The position numbers were made by a program, and so were the translations under genes. The notes beneath the pieces were generated by a model that made no database searches, was not told the DNA's origin, and saw nothing but the letters and a program-made list of their open reading frames with translations. This document shows positions 35,188 through 47,400 of a DNA stretch of 64,000 nt, one piece after another. How positions within the stretch are numbered: the first letter of the stretch is position 1; the number at the start of each line of letters is the position of its first letter. This stretch comes from Nicotiana tabacum (taxonomy: Eukaryota; Streptophyta; Magnoliopsida; Solanales; Solanaceae), in contig NC_134095.1 in NCBI RefSeq assembly GCF_000715075.1, forward strand, positions 53,688,419 through 53,752,418, in the 5' to 3' direction.

Positions 35188-37479
35188 TGTCACGACCCAA
35201 ACCGATGGGCCGCGACGGGCACCCGGTACCTTACTCAATCGAGTACCAACGTAACGTATCTTTCTTATTACATCATCATATACATGTGACATACGGGCCT
35301 AATAGGTCAACATAATCCTTTATAAAGTCAAAATATAGGCCGACAAGACCGTACAATCTTTTACGTACACGGCATATGTCTACAATCCTCTAAGAATACA
35401 TAAATGCCATAAAGGTCGGGACAGAGTCCCGGCATACCAAACATTACACGTCTAAATCATACTAACCAAACGAGCAATTCTGAAGCAAATGGAGCGCACC
35501 AACATCTTCCGCTGAGATGATAGCCTACTTGGAGGGCTCTCGACCTGTCTATCGGGACCTGCGGACATGAAACGCAGCGTCCCCAGGGAAAAGGGATGTC
35601 AGTACGAATAATATACTGAGTATGTAAGGCACATAAATAAATACGTGAGAGATATGGAAGACATATAGAGTACATAACTCAACCTGTAAGTCTGAATAAC
35701 TTTGTAAATCATAAATTACTTTTAACGTCATGCATATGCGTATGAATGTCATGTCGTGCATAGGTACATGTTTCATAATATCATCAGCCTCTGAGGGCAT
35801 CCCATCATATCATATCGGCCACCGCGGGCAAAATCATCATGGTATACCAACTGATCAGGTGGTGGTGTGTATGTAACGCCATAACCTTTCTCATATCCCA
35901 TATACATATATACATACATATATATGCGTATATAACGCCGTTTGAATACATACATATATATGCATATATAACTCCATTTGAATACATACATATATACGCG
36001 TATATAACGCCGTTTGAATCATATTTCAGCCACTGTGGGCAACATCATTATCATATACCAGCTGATCAGGTGGTGGTGCGTATATAACGCCGTAACTTTT
36101 TCTCATATCCCATATACATATATTTACATATATATACGCGTATATAACGCCATCTGGTCATGGGTCAATGCATATGAATGCAATGCATGAAAAGTACGTC
36201 AATAAAATCATTCGGAATGTCATAAGACCATTTTGCCTCTTGAGCAATATCATAAAGTAACATCTTTTCAACCTTCGTATTTTTCTGAGACCCATGAACA
36301 GATGATAAAATATTATGACACATGGAAATTAAAGAACATAGATATTTCTATTACTTCTATGAGTAGAGTCACTTATGAAATTTGTGAATTTGCACGTTTC
36401 GTCCATATCGTATGGATCATGCCAAAAAAAAAGGGATAGCCTTAACATACCTGGGAGTAGGGAAAACTCCATAAAATATTCTTGGAGAAGATAACACCGT
36501 ACTCCTTTAGAACCGGAAAATTTTACGTTGCTACGATTCTAACAAATTCGTGTGGAATTGTGTTGTTGTAAGATTTCGTTGGAACCTTTTCATGCTTAGT
36601 TTTTTGCTATTGTTATTAACAAAGAAATGAGGAGGCAAGACTTGGTTTGGGTTGTTCTCTAATGTTTTATTCATCTATTAAAGGCTCAAGCTTATCCCTG
36701 GATGTTGTTGAAGAATCTCGTCGACGCTTTGGGTTGGAGGCGAGTGATTCTATTTGCTTCAAAGCAAGAATTGTTATCTTACTTATTGACGATGGAATTA
36801 AGTTGAACAAAAAGCTTGACATCAAATGGCATGAAACTCTGGTGCCATTAGTTAGTAGAATACTACAAGTTAGAGATCTAATTAAAGAGACCAAATCTTG
36901 ATATCTTGGTACATGTCTTTAGACATTTAAGAATTATACACGTAGATGCCACTTATCCTTTATGACTAATTAGTCATATTCTATGAGCTTCCTTGCTGCC
37001 ACGTATCATTTTATAATCTAATAATTAACTAGGTAATGTCTCATTACCGATAATTAATCAATTAACCGCATAATTTAAAAATTGTCTCAAATTACTTAAA
37101 TATCTACTTATTTTTAATATACTTTATACCTTATACTACCGTGGTCATATGGTACCTTGCATGGTACTAGTCCATAAATACCGAGTATTTTAGCTCGGGC
37201 TGCATTTTATCCCAAAATACCAAACTTCGACAAAATTCGTTTTCTTTGACTTGCTCTCCCTTTCACCTTCATGAATTTACTAATCACTTGTGAAATAGCA
37301 TAATCCTTATAATCTCCAAATAATCTTTTCCTTGGACTGATGTCAATTACCTTATGACAAATTCAACGTAAAACACTGCAGGATGCAACATCGTCATAAC
37401 TTATTACTGCGAAGCATAACATCAATCATAATATATTACTGCAGAGTATAACATTAACGTAATACTGCGGGGTGTAACA
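35188..37479 (-). mobile_element. Solo LTR of a Ty3/gypsy-type element (2.29 kb)
   Basis: The plus strand runs TGTCACGACCCAAACC ... GCGGGGTGTAACA, so both ends have TG/CA termini. It is flanked by a perfect 5-bp duplication ATTTT (35183-35187 and 37480-37484). No gag or pol lies inside, so it is best read as a solo LTR left by LTR-LTR recombination. Minus orientation is preferred because GGGTCGTGACA resembles the LTR 3' end of Tekay/Del-type chromoviruses (from memory). It contains a duplicated block with tandem repeats at 35815-36150. The 84-codon open frame at 36647-36901 has no recognisable domain. Confidence 0.75.
35815..36150. repeat. Duplicated block and ~35-bp tandem repeat in the solo LTR
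   Basis: A ~210-bp block starting GCCACYGYGGGCAA and passing through CTGATCAGGTGGTGGTG occurs at about 35817 and 36028. Between them lie repeats of TATATAACGCCGTTTGAATAC with TACATATATATGCG spacers. Confidence 0.85.
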
Positions 37480-37484
37480 ATTTT

Positions 37485-37569
37485 GTCATCTTTAGGTTTA
37501 TGTTGTATAAGTTGAAGTAGTGATTTTTTTTCCAAATAATACATAGAGATTTTGATATCTGTTTTTTGT

Positions 37570-37638
<69 letters not shown>

Positions 37639-37874
37639 TCTATAATTGCAATAACTTTGAGTTGTGATTTTCTCCGATGTCGAAGTGAGATTCTAATATG
37701 TTTTTCTTTTCCTGTTATATATAGATTTATTATTTTTATAAATATATTTTCTATATGTTCTTAATTTTTTTTTACGCTGTGTCTTTTCTTCAATGAACTT
37801 TTTTGAATTGTTTTTCCTTTTCTGAAGTTGTTTCTCTTCTAACACTCCCTAAACTTTCTTCAAATGGGTCTTGT
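37485..37874. repeat. AT-rich spacer with (TA)n microsatellite
   Basis: The TA run covers about 37571-37637 (over 30 repeats). The rest is T-rich and without a gene. The spacer separates the solo LTR from the copia remnant. Confidence 0.9.
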
Positions 37875-38069
37875 TGTTATAAATAAAATTTTATTTATGG
37901 TGAATGTCTATATTTAGAGAGATTCTAGGGTTTATTACTTGGTGGCTAAGTTACTCTCTCCCTATAAATAGAGGGTTCTATTCCATTGTAAATCATCCCA
38001 TATCAATAAGAATTCCCTCTCTCTCTTCTTTGCTCTGCAATACTCTTCTTCTTTTATTATTTTATAACA
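37875..38069 (+). repeat. Element E 5' LTR
   Basis: 195 bp, very similar to the copy at 41240. It contains TATAAATAG (about 37963-37971), a probable TATA box. Confidence 0.85.
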
Positions 38070-41000
38070 CGTTATCAGCACGAGACTCTAACCAATTGAG
38101 TAGAAGCTTTGGGATTGAGCATAATGATTGTCAATTGTTCCATGAACTTCCTTCATGGTTAAATTTTGGATTTAAGGTAAGTAATTTACTTTTCTCTTTC
38201 AAATTCTTGACATTCTATAATTTGATTTTAAATACAAGCAAAGACGATAAATTTTGATTGCAACTCTAATGGAGTTTGAAAGATATTATAACCACCCAAA
38301 GTGGTAAAATTTCTATGTCTTGCCATGATCAAATTCATGTATGATTGTGGGCAAAGAATTGAAAACTCGTCCCATTGAATTTGCTCCATTCCCATTCCCT
38401 TTAGAGAATGTGATAGCAGTATGTGATAAGCCTGAAAGAAGACAAAATTACTACTATGAATGTATCAATGGATGTGGACGTGACAATAGATGAAATTATA
38501 ATCGTCATTATTGAGTAATGAGAATAATAAGGATTCTCAAAATAATCCTTCACTCTGTGAAAGTAATGTTTGTCATTGATTTGACATGAGATTTTGTAAA
38601 GTACATATAGATGATTATGGTCCATTCATGATGAGAACGTGACAACATCTGATTTATGAATACATATTCATTCTTGGAAGAATATGAACGTGCTATTGGT
38701 ATTGAATATACCACACTCAACTCTAGAAGGAGGTTTGAGGTGATATAAGAAAATAATGTCATTATTATGGCATAAATGGTCATTGGTCACGTACCTATAG
38801 TACGCCAAAATATTTTGGCATTGTGATTATTAAAAGACAACGATAATGCAAGAAATAGATCTTGCATATAATTTTGACCATACCCATAATGGTATAATTT
38901 TCTCTTTATAGGAGATATTCACCATATGGATGTTGATGAATATGTGGTAGTACCAAATTAATTGAGAACTCTGCAAGAGCCAATTATACTATTTTAGAGA
39001 AACACAATTAATTACCAATAAGGTATTGTGTTGTAGTAAGTCTCAAAGAAAATTATTCTGTTTCCAAAGTACACGCGAAAGCGGTTGATTATATTGACAC
39101 TATAAATAAAGGAAAGATTTAATATCTTCTATTACTACAATTTGTAGCGGGGTAATATGTATATGAAAAGTTACCCGCTTTATTCTCCAGTTTGTACTAC
39201 ACAAATACAAGAATACCACAATATAGTAGAAGTTTATTAATATAAAAACTCATATCATAATAAACTTGGAGTTTATTGATAATTGCACATGTCATGGTGT
39301 AAATCTGAAGTTTATCAATATTGATAATTTATTCAGTTGACATAATCAGCTTAGCCATATCAATTTAAGTATGATGTGCAAAAAAATAATAGAGAATTCA
39401 CATGGGTAAATATTAAAGAACTAGAAAGTTCTTTACGAATTCTCTTACATTGCTTGTTCTTATTAATTAATAGACCAATTAAAATTGGGATTGAATTCCA
39501 TGAATTCTAGAAATATCAAAGGTGAATATGGGCCCATTCACCTGCCGTGTATACCACATAAGATGCATTTATGAGATGGTTACATGTGCGATTATTATTA
39601 ACCTGCAACTTGGTGTTTGCGAGGTAATTTGCTCAATAATTTAACTTAGAGCATAATTTCCAGATTTTCTATCCAAGATAGTTTATCTTGATAAGTTGGT
39701 TTATATCACAGCTGGTTTAGCAAAATGATTTATTGAGTGCCTCCACTTAATATCTAAACTATTGCTTATGAGAACAAAATTATCTATATCAGTTTGATAT
39801 ACGTTATATACGAAAGTATATTATTTTCTCCCCTCACAAATGGTTCAGGGTCAGGAATCAAATAATTCAATCTTATTATTATTGATGTGCGGTGTATATT
39901 GATTAACACCATAATGCACAAAGATGGGTTCTCAAAGTTGAGAAAACAAGTTAGTTTTTCTAACATAAGAGGGAGACAAGATACAACAATTGAGAAAAGG
40001 TTACATGGAATGAATTATCATTTGTACATCTAGATCCTCGAATGAAACAATATGAACTTGAAGTTCATAAAAAGATAATTCATTTGCAATATATTGCAAA
40101 GCAAGCCATACGCATTTGCTGACCCAAAGAAAGTAACTATATTCTCATTGTAAATGCTCATATTAAGTCCTAGAAGGACAAAGTCTATGATACGCTTAAA
40201 GCATACAGACAAATCGGTTTCAAATAAAATTTGTTGATAAAAAAGATGAGCAAATGATCAAAAAGATCATAATAAATGAGGCAAGTGATCTAGAAGATCA
40301 TATGACATAACACTTCATAAAATCTCATGAGAGATTAAGGTACCTGAATATATGAATGAAGAGATCTCTATGTTATGTCTTTATGAAAATTATTGGAACC
40401 GATATAAAATTTTTGCCGACGACATCTATCATAGCGCTAAGTCTAGATGGGGATCTTAAGGCTGTCGAGACAAATACAAAAATATTGGCCAAATAGACAA
40501 TACACAATTCAAATAGAATTGGTTTAATATGAAAGACATGTAGTTTTGGACATGTAGTTTAAATACTTGAAAGTATAAAGTCAATAGTATGTGCAATCAG
40601 TTTTCGATATCTTATATGTCTAGCATGACATGAAAACTTGATATGCATCTAAAGTCTATTATATGGCTTATATGACTTAACTTATATGATAATCCATGAA
40701 GGATCTAAGTTGCTTGAAGCATATACAATTCTTGATCTTGAAGTACCACTTCCTCAGTGCAATTTGTGGACAAATATATCTTGCTATAACTATAAGCATG
40801 ATAATATGATAGCAAGAGTTTTCACCTCTATGTGAAGATATTGAACTGACGATTCCAACAAGATCATATGAAGATAATACATCTATTAGGGATGATGATT
40901 TTAAAGTGAAACAAATTCGTTCTAACTTAATATGGCTGGTTTGTTTATCAAATCTCTACCAAAGATTTTTTGAAGATGGTGCACAAGATTGGAATGCAAA

Positions 41001-41239
41001 TGCTTAAAGATGTGGATTGATGCTCTCATCAGGGGGAGTTAATGCGCGTTGCACTCTTTTTCCTTACAAGGTTTTGTTCAACTGGGTTTTTCTTGCAAGG
41101 TTTTAACGAGACAACCAAAAGGCGTATTGTTAGATATGTGTACTCTTTTTCCTTCTCTAGAATTTTTTTCCCATTGAGTTTTATTTAGTTAAGGTTTTAA
41201 CGAGGCACATTATATGTTGAATAGACATTCAAGGGGGAG

Positions 41240-41432
41240 TGTTATAAATAGAATTTTATTTATGGTGAATGTTTATATTTAGAGAGATTTTAGGGTTTAT
41301 TATTTGGTGGCTAAGTCACCCTCTCCCTATAAATAAAGGGTTCTATTCCATTGTAAATCATCTCATATCAATAAGATTTCTCTCTCTCTACTTTGTTCTG
41401 CAATACTCTTTTTCTTTTATTATTTTATAACA
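41240..41432 (+). repeat. Element E 3' LTR
   Basis: 193 bp, preceded directly by the polypurine tract AAGGGGGAG and ending TTATAACA. Confidence 0.85.
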
Positions 41433-42476
41433 TTTGTAAATTTATAACATGTTTACTCTAACGTTCTTTTTCAAAATTCTCAGTTTCTTTCCATGTTTTC
41501 ATAATACTCAAAGATTTATTTATTTTTGGTGTTCATAAGAAAAAGAAAGAAACCAAAGTAAATAAGAATGAGATTAAAAAAAATGGCTCCACAAAGAAAA
41601 AGTGTTGCAGGGTGACCTTTCTCGAGGAATGAAGATATTTTACCACCATCATTGTAAAAAGCTTTATTTGTGTTATGAAAGTTGTACCAAAAAATTCAAA
41701 CGTTCAATTCATTAGGCATTAATCTATGACATTGATAATTTATAGGTAACTTTAGTTAACATATAATGTAATCTAATTAATTAAAAAATCATGAGTAATA
41801 ATAGGTTATTACTGAATAACATTTTTAACATTATGAATGGTGTAGGATTTTAGTAGTTTAAAAATCACTAGACAACGAATTATTAACTTTATGAAATAAA
41901 GTATTTTTTATTTTTGGGTTATACTATCATGATTGAAAACTTAGTGAAGTTCACAATCAACTTGCAAATAATACTCATTTTTTTAATGTTAGGATTTACA
42001 CACCGTTAGTTTTGGTTCATTAAGTGTGTTATTGAAAGATTCTTTTATTAAAAAAAATATTCCTGTGAATGATTGGTCAATTTTATTCTTTAAAGTGTGT
42101 CATTATCTCTAATTTAATGTTGATGTTACTCAATTAAATGTATCCCATAAAAGCATGCTTTAACTACCAGAATAATACAATAAATTAACGAAATAAAAGT
42201 TTTAACATTTATGTTGCAAGGTAAGAGGAGGAGGTCTTCCTAATGATCTTTTGTCAAAAGTATATATTTTTCCTCATACAAATTGTTAGCTTCTCAATAT
42301 ACAACTAACAATAATATATTTTATTTTATTTGTGTAATTAGTAGTTTTAAGAATCTATGAAACATTTATTTTAATTTTATTTTTTATTTTTCTTAGTCTT
42401 GGACTTTCTTAATTAGATAAAACTTAAGTAATATTCATCGATAATATAAGGTTAACCATACATTACATATACTATT
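41433..42476. other. AT-rich intergenic DNA
   Basis: I see no ORF with a domain, no clear repeat and no terminal structure. Runs of A and T are frequent. Confidence 0.5.
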
Positions 42477-43661
42477 GGCGAAATACATAAACGGCCCCTT
42501 CAAGTTGTCCTCAACTATCATTTGGACACCTCAACTGAGACCATTTTCTGCTAGACACTTCAAGTGATTGTTAAGTATATCTAGTAGACACCTCACAGTG
42601 ACACGGCAAGTTACATGTATTTTAATTGTGTTTGGGCGCGTGAGGTTTTTTCAGACTTTTTCTTTTTAATTTTAGAATTAAATTAAATTAAATTAATAAA
42701 GTGGGTCCCACATTATTATGTTTTTCTCGCTCAAAAATCTGTCAGCAATAGTATTAGACCTTTTTTCACCCAAAATTTCATGTGAACCTTCCTCGCCCCA
42801 ACATAAATAGCTCCACTACCTTAAGCTACCACCAGAGTAGTAGCCGAAAGTTTGGCCAGAGCCTTCACTGACCTTTTTTTTGAAGCAGATACACTAATTT
42901 GATGCCACTTTTTGGTCTTAATGATGATACCATATAGATGGTGGACAAACTAAGCGATGAGTACTAACTGCATACTACTATATCCTGGAAACATAAAATC
43001 TGTGAGGGGTGAAATATTTTGGTCTTTATTTCTCCCCTTGGGTGAGTGGGCAAGCAATCGGCTCTGATACTTTTGTAGGTTCTGTTCATTGACAAGCAAT
43101 TGTCATGTAAATAATGTTTCTCCTAATCATATTTCCGTTACTGTTGCAATTATTGTTGTTCCTGATTTTTTCTGGTTTGGCCTAGGGATAAAATTGCGGA
43201 CTTTCATTGGAATGCATCGAATCCATGGACTATTGTTATTGCCCCTCTCAAATTGTTGGCTATGACTAACGAAGATACTGTGTCTAAGAAACAATTGTGA
43301 TGTGATGGTTTCAAGGATTTTAGATTTTGTAAACCTTACAGTGGGGGTGGCGCTGGTTTTGGTTTGGAAAAAGAAGATGAAGTTGGAGGGGGAGGAGGAG
43401 GAGGAAGAGAAGGGGCGTTGGAAAAGGGTTTTTCTTCTTTAAATTCATTTTTTTTGGTTAATTTGTGTTAAATTTTAATTATAAATTACACGTGTCGTTC
43501 ATTGATTGGCTCATTTGGCAAGTGTAACTCACGCATCTTGTATGCTGCACTGGGGTGTCTACTAGATATACTTAACAATCACTTGAAAGGTGCTGGAAAT
43601 GGTCTCAGTTGAGGTGTTCAAATGATCGTTGAGGACAACTGAGCCATTTATGTATTTCGCC
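42477..43661. mobile_element. MULE-like element with ~120-bp inverted repeats
   Basis: Both ends open with GGCGAAATACATAAA and match as inverted repeats for about 120 bp (including CAACTGAGACCATTT and AAGTGATTGTTAAGTATATC). The flanks TATACTATT (42468-42476) and TAGATTATT (43662-43670) agree at 7 of 9 positions, as expected for an aged 9-bp Mutator duplication. There is no transposase. The 0.9-kb interior holds what looks like an exon and intron edge of a host gene (43197-43247), which would make it a Pack-MULE. It lies 0.8 kb upstream of the RABG3 gene. Confidence 0.75.
43197..43247 (+). pseudogene. Captured MSI4/FVE-like WD40 exon fragment
   Basis: Directly after an acceptor-like TTTGGCCTAG the sequence encodes DKIADFHWNASNPWTIV. 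This matches my memory of the last WD40 blade of plant MSI4/FVE proteins (RBBP4-like histone-binding WD40 proteins in the autonomous flowering pathway). After this, similarity stops and the frame continues with unrelated residues to a stop near 43299, so it cannot make a functional protein. The upstream sequence may be captured intron. Confidence 0.55.
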
Positions 43662-43670
43662 TAGATTATT

Positions 43671-44485
43671 TGCTACAAATAAACTAAATTTATGAATTAA
43701 GCCAAATGTATTTTATTTATTGGAGATTTTTTTTTCTCATAAAAAAAGGGATAATATCTACATTTGTTATTAACTCGATAATTTTTTAAAATTTTTATTG
43801 ATGTTTTTTAAACCCCGCATAAAGCGCGGGTAAATTTACTTGTTACACCATGATACCCAACCCAAGGCCTATTAACCGTAGGCTCATAATATTATATTAG
43901 TTAAAATTCAATTAATTTAGTTCAAAATAAGTGTCATTTTAGCCAAATCAATATGGTTCAAATTAGGTGTCATGTTAGGAAGCTAAATCCACATCATGTT
44001 TTTTTTTTTTTTTTTAAATCTACTCTGCTCTAATAAATGATCTAAAAAGTTCTCAAGTGAGCTCAAGTGAGATAAATAATAATTTGCCGAGTGCTAAAGG
44101 GTAATTTAATCAAGTGACTCTTACGATGAATATTATTTAATAATTTTCTTAATGAGTTTATCACAATTTTAATCGAAAATTTATTTTGGACCAAAAGCAG
44201 TATGTAATTATATTATATAATCTAATAATTACATAACAATGGTGAAAAAAATAATACTACTCCATTACATAACAATGTCCAAACACAGTATTTGCTTATC
44301 TGTCAAACAAATCGGTGTCTGAAAATATCGAAATTGGCGCCGCTTTCCCCTGCTCTCTCTCTCTACAACCCCATTTCCTTTCTTCTGAAAATTGTCAACC
44401 CAGATTTGAAATCCCAAATTCCAAAAGGGAAAATACAAACCTAAAAAAAGGGTTCACCTTTTGTTAATTTCATTTTGTTTTCACC
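43671..44485 (+). promoter_or_regulatory. Upstream region and 5' UTR of the RABG3 gene
   Basis: AT-rich to about 44330, then a CT-rich stretch (GCTCTCTCTCTCTAC at about 44352-44366), typical of plant housekeeping promoters and leaders. No clear TATA box was chosen. A hairpin CCCCGCATAAAGCGCGGG at about 43814 followed by TAAATTTACTTG resembles a decayed Helitron 3' end. Confidence 0.4.
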
Positions 44486-47400
44486 ATGTCTATGCGTAGG
44501 AGAACCTTGCTTAAAGTCATCGTCCTCGGCGATAGTGGGTACGTTCCTTTTTTCCTCTTTTCTCTCTCTATTTATTTTTTCATTTTAACTTTGTACAATT
44601 TGAGAAATTTCTCATCCCAGGACTATTCATTTGGAAAAGTATATAATGCTAATTTATTTTCTCTTTTTTTTAATGTGTTTTCAGGGTTGGTAAAACGTCA
44701 TTAATGAATCAGTATCCTTCTCTACCACATTCCCTAATTATTGGAGGTCAAGTTTTTTATTTATATTTACGAATTACGAATTGGGTATTTCGATTTTAAT
44801 CGATTTTCTATTATTAGCTTCAATTTATAGTTAACTTAGTATTAGTCCCTTTTTTTTGGGCATTGCAAATACCTATAAATATTTACTCTCTCTATCAGCT
44901 TGTTTGACTGGGCACAGATCATTAAGGTAAATTAAAGTTAAATCATTTTTTAAATATTTTTTTTTGAGACATACTAAAAAGGAAAGAGTATTACATAAAT
45001 TGGGACAGAGGGATGGGCTCTTTTGTTTATACTGTCTATTTGTTGTGATCACTGTTTATGGGTGGATTTATGTTTTTAAAAGTATTTGGACATGTGGGAT
45101 CTTTGACCAATAGCAAAGATATGTTCACAAGAAGTTCAGCCAGCAATATAAAGCTACAATTGGAGCTGATTTCGTGACAAAGGAGCTTCAAATTGACGAC
45201 AGGCTTGTAACTCTCCAAGTGAGTTTCTTGGTTATTTATATGTGAAAAATATTCTGATGTTTACGTGCTTTTAAATGCATAAGAGTAGCTGAACCATTTT
45301 GGGGATTATGTATTTGCTGAATGTGTTTGTGTTCTTGTTTGGTAGATATGGGATACAGCTGGCCAAGAGAGATTTCAGAGTCTTGGAGTTGCATTCTATA
45401 GAGGTGCAGATTGCTGTGTTTTGGTCTATGATGTCAATGTTATGAGATCCTTTGATAACCTTGACAATTGGCATGAAGAATTTCTCAAACAGGTCGAGTA
45501 ATTATTCTTCGTGGATTCATTTGTCTCAGTGGTTTTTTCTTGTTCAGTGAATTAGGATTTCTTGACTGCTTTATACATTGCTATGAGTCATGTTATCGAC
45601 AAGTAGGCAAACACTTCTGAGATGATTAGGATGGACATTTCTTCCTTGAATCCTGGTGGGGGTTATTTTTTGTGTTCCAACTAGGGCTAGAACTGATCTT
45701 AAGTGCATTGTTTGTTCTGTTGGTATATGGAACTCATGAGCAACTTATAATCAAAAGACCAAGAAATAAAGGCATACCTATTTAGGAATTGAATTGGGTA
45801 TTGCAGAGGTTAAACTAGTTATCTGTTAGTAGAACTGCCCTCCATCTTCTATTCTCCACATCCTCTTTTGTTTAAAGCATCAAGCAGACTCGTGAACCAA
45901 TTGAAGAGAGAAAATGAGAACAGAAAGAGCATTAAGTTTGCCATCTGGTTTGTTGGTGTACTACCCAAATTCTTCCGTCTAAGTGGGAACATGTGCATGA
46001 AGAATGTGCAATTCTGCAAGATGATTGGAAAAATTTACAGAAGAAGGATTTAGAGTCAAAATATAATCATGTATTTAATGCTTAAACCTTGCTGTTAGAA
46101 GACGAAGAGAGTCAAAATTGAACAAAACCAACAAAAGGACTAGCTGCTTTCCCTTCATATATCTGTCTGTAAAAATGGGAAATGGACGTCCCACGGGTGC
46201 AAACAAGTATTCCTGGCCTATATTCTCTCTCTACTGTCAAGCTCTCAGGCATACTCCCCGAGGAGCCTGGGAACAAGGAATCTTAGGTTTCCATGAACAC
46301 CATTAGAAAGCCCCCAAAATTCCGACCACTCCACTGAAATTTTTCCGACGAAGAAGCTGCCACGCGCGACACCTACCAGCGATCTAGACGCCACGCGCCG
46401 GGCGCGTGAGCCCTTTTCCGGCAGGGTTTCAAAAAATTTCTTTTGGACAGCTTCATCTACTGATAATTCCGACCAGATCTGTACAAAATTTTCAGATTTC
46501 CGACAACTTTTATTTTTCCTGGGGAGCGGGGAACCTCTGTTTAGTCCAGATTTCAGTATCTTTTACATCAACAGCTCAACTGTGATTACCATCAAATACT
46601 CCTTATAATTTCCATAACCTGAGCAGCTGGGGGATACAATATGGGAGACAACCGGATTTATTTCAACGCAGGATTCAAATCTTTTGACATCACCAGATGG
46701 AATTCCAACAAAGATGTATGGTTCGAATGGGTGGAGAGAAGCCGCAGCATGATGAGACGTTCATCCATGGGCAGAAAGGCAATGGAATGGATTTGTTTTG
46801 TACTTAAAGAAGCATCGACAGATCAAATGAATTTAGTGAAGCGATGGAAGTACAAGGAACATATGACAGAACATTTCTGTACCAGGAAATTCAACGTTCA
46901 TGGAAGATACATGAGCATTCTGTCACTGAAGGGAGAAGGGAGGTCTGTTATTATAATTCCAGAGTTAGCTTTGAATGCAGGTTGGAAAGACATAGCAGCT
47001 AAGATAGAAAGATTCATACATCAGACCCCCAAAATGAATCCCACAGCCCCACCTAGAATCACTGTGGACAACTACCCTTATGTCAAAGCAATCAAGGAGA
47101 GTAAATGACAATCCAATACCCTTCGAGAGGCAAAGGTCAGCATAAACAATGGAGATATCTCTGTTGTGGAACCGACAAGTAGCGAGGATTCTGGTCTACT
47201 AAAAAGATGCATTGTCGGGTTTTTTGGGAAAGAAATCAACGAGAGACCCACTTTAGCAGACATAAGGCGATGGGCTAGTGCGTCATGGAACAAAGCATAT
47301 GGAGTAAACATGTATGAAATGACAGGCAACATGTTTCTTTTTGAATTTCCAAATAGATTCATGGCGAAGCAGATTATGCAAGGAGAATGGAGTTGGAAAA

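Larger units (their letters stand above)
37875..41432 (+). mobile_element. Element E: decayed short Ty1/copia retrotransposon
   Basis: Two ~195-bp LTRs (37875-38069, 41240-41432), beginning TGTTATAAATA and ending TTTTATAACA, flank 3.2 kb. A GTTATCAGCACGAG site follows the 5' LTR (PBS position) and CAAGGGGGAG precedes the 3' LTR (PPT). The flanks read CTTGT and TTTGT, a 5-bp duplication with one change. Copia remnants are seen through many stops: a GHWSRTY zinc-knuckle piece near 38780, an AFADPKKVT piece near 40100-40130, and VHKIGMQMLKDVD with HQGELMRVALFFL near 40980-41060, the usual end of copia pol and its following UTR. A complete copia is about 5 kb, so large deletions have occurred. 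Not functional. Confidence 0.85.

Noticed and set aside
36647..36901. 84-codon frame in the solo LTR and a matching minus-strand frame
   Set aside because: No domain; both strands are open over the same bases by chance, and the region lies inside an LTR.
37552..37764. Frame with a long Tyr-Ile repeat
   Set aside because: Translation of the (TA)n microsatellite.
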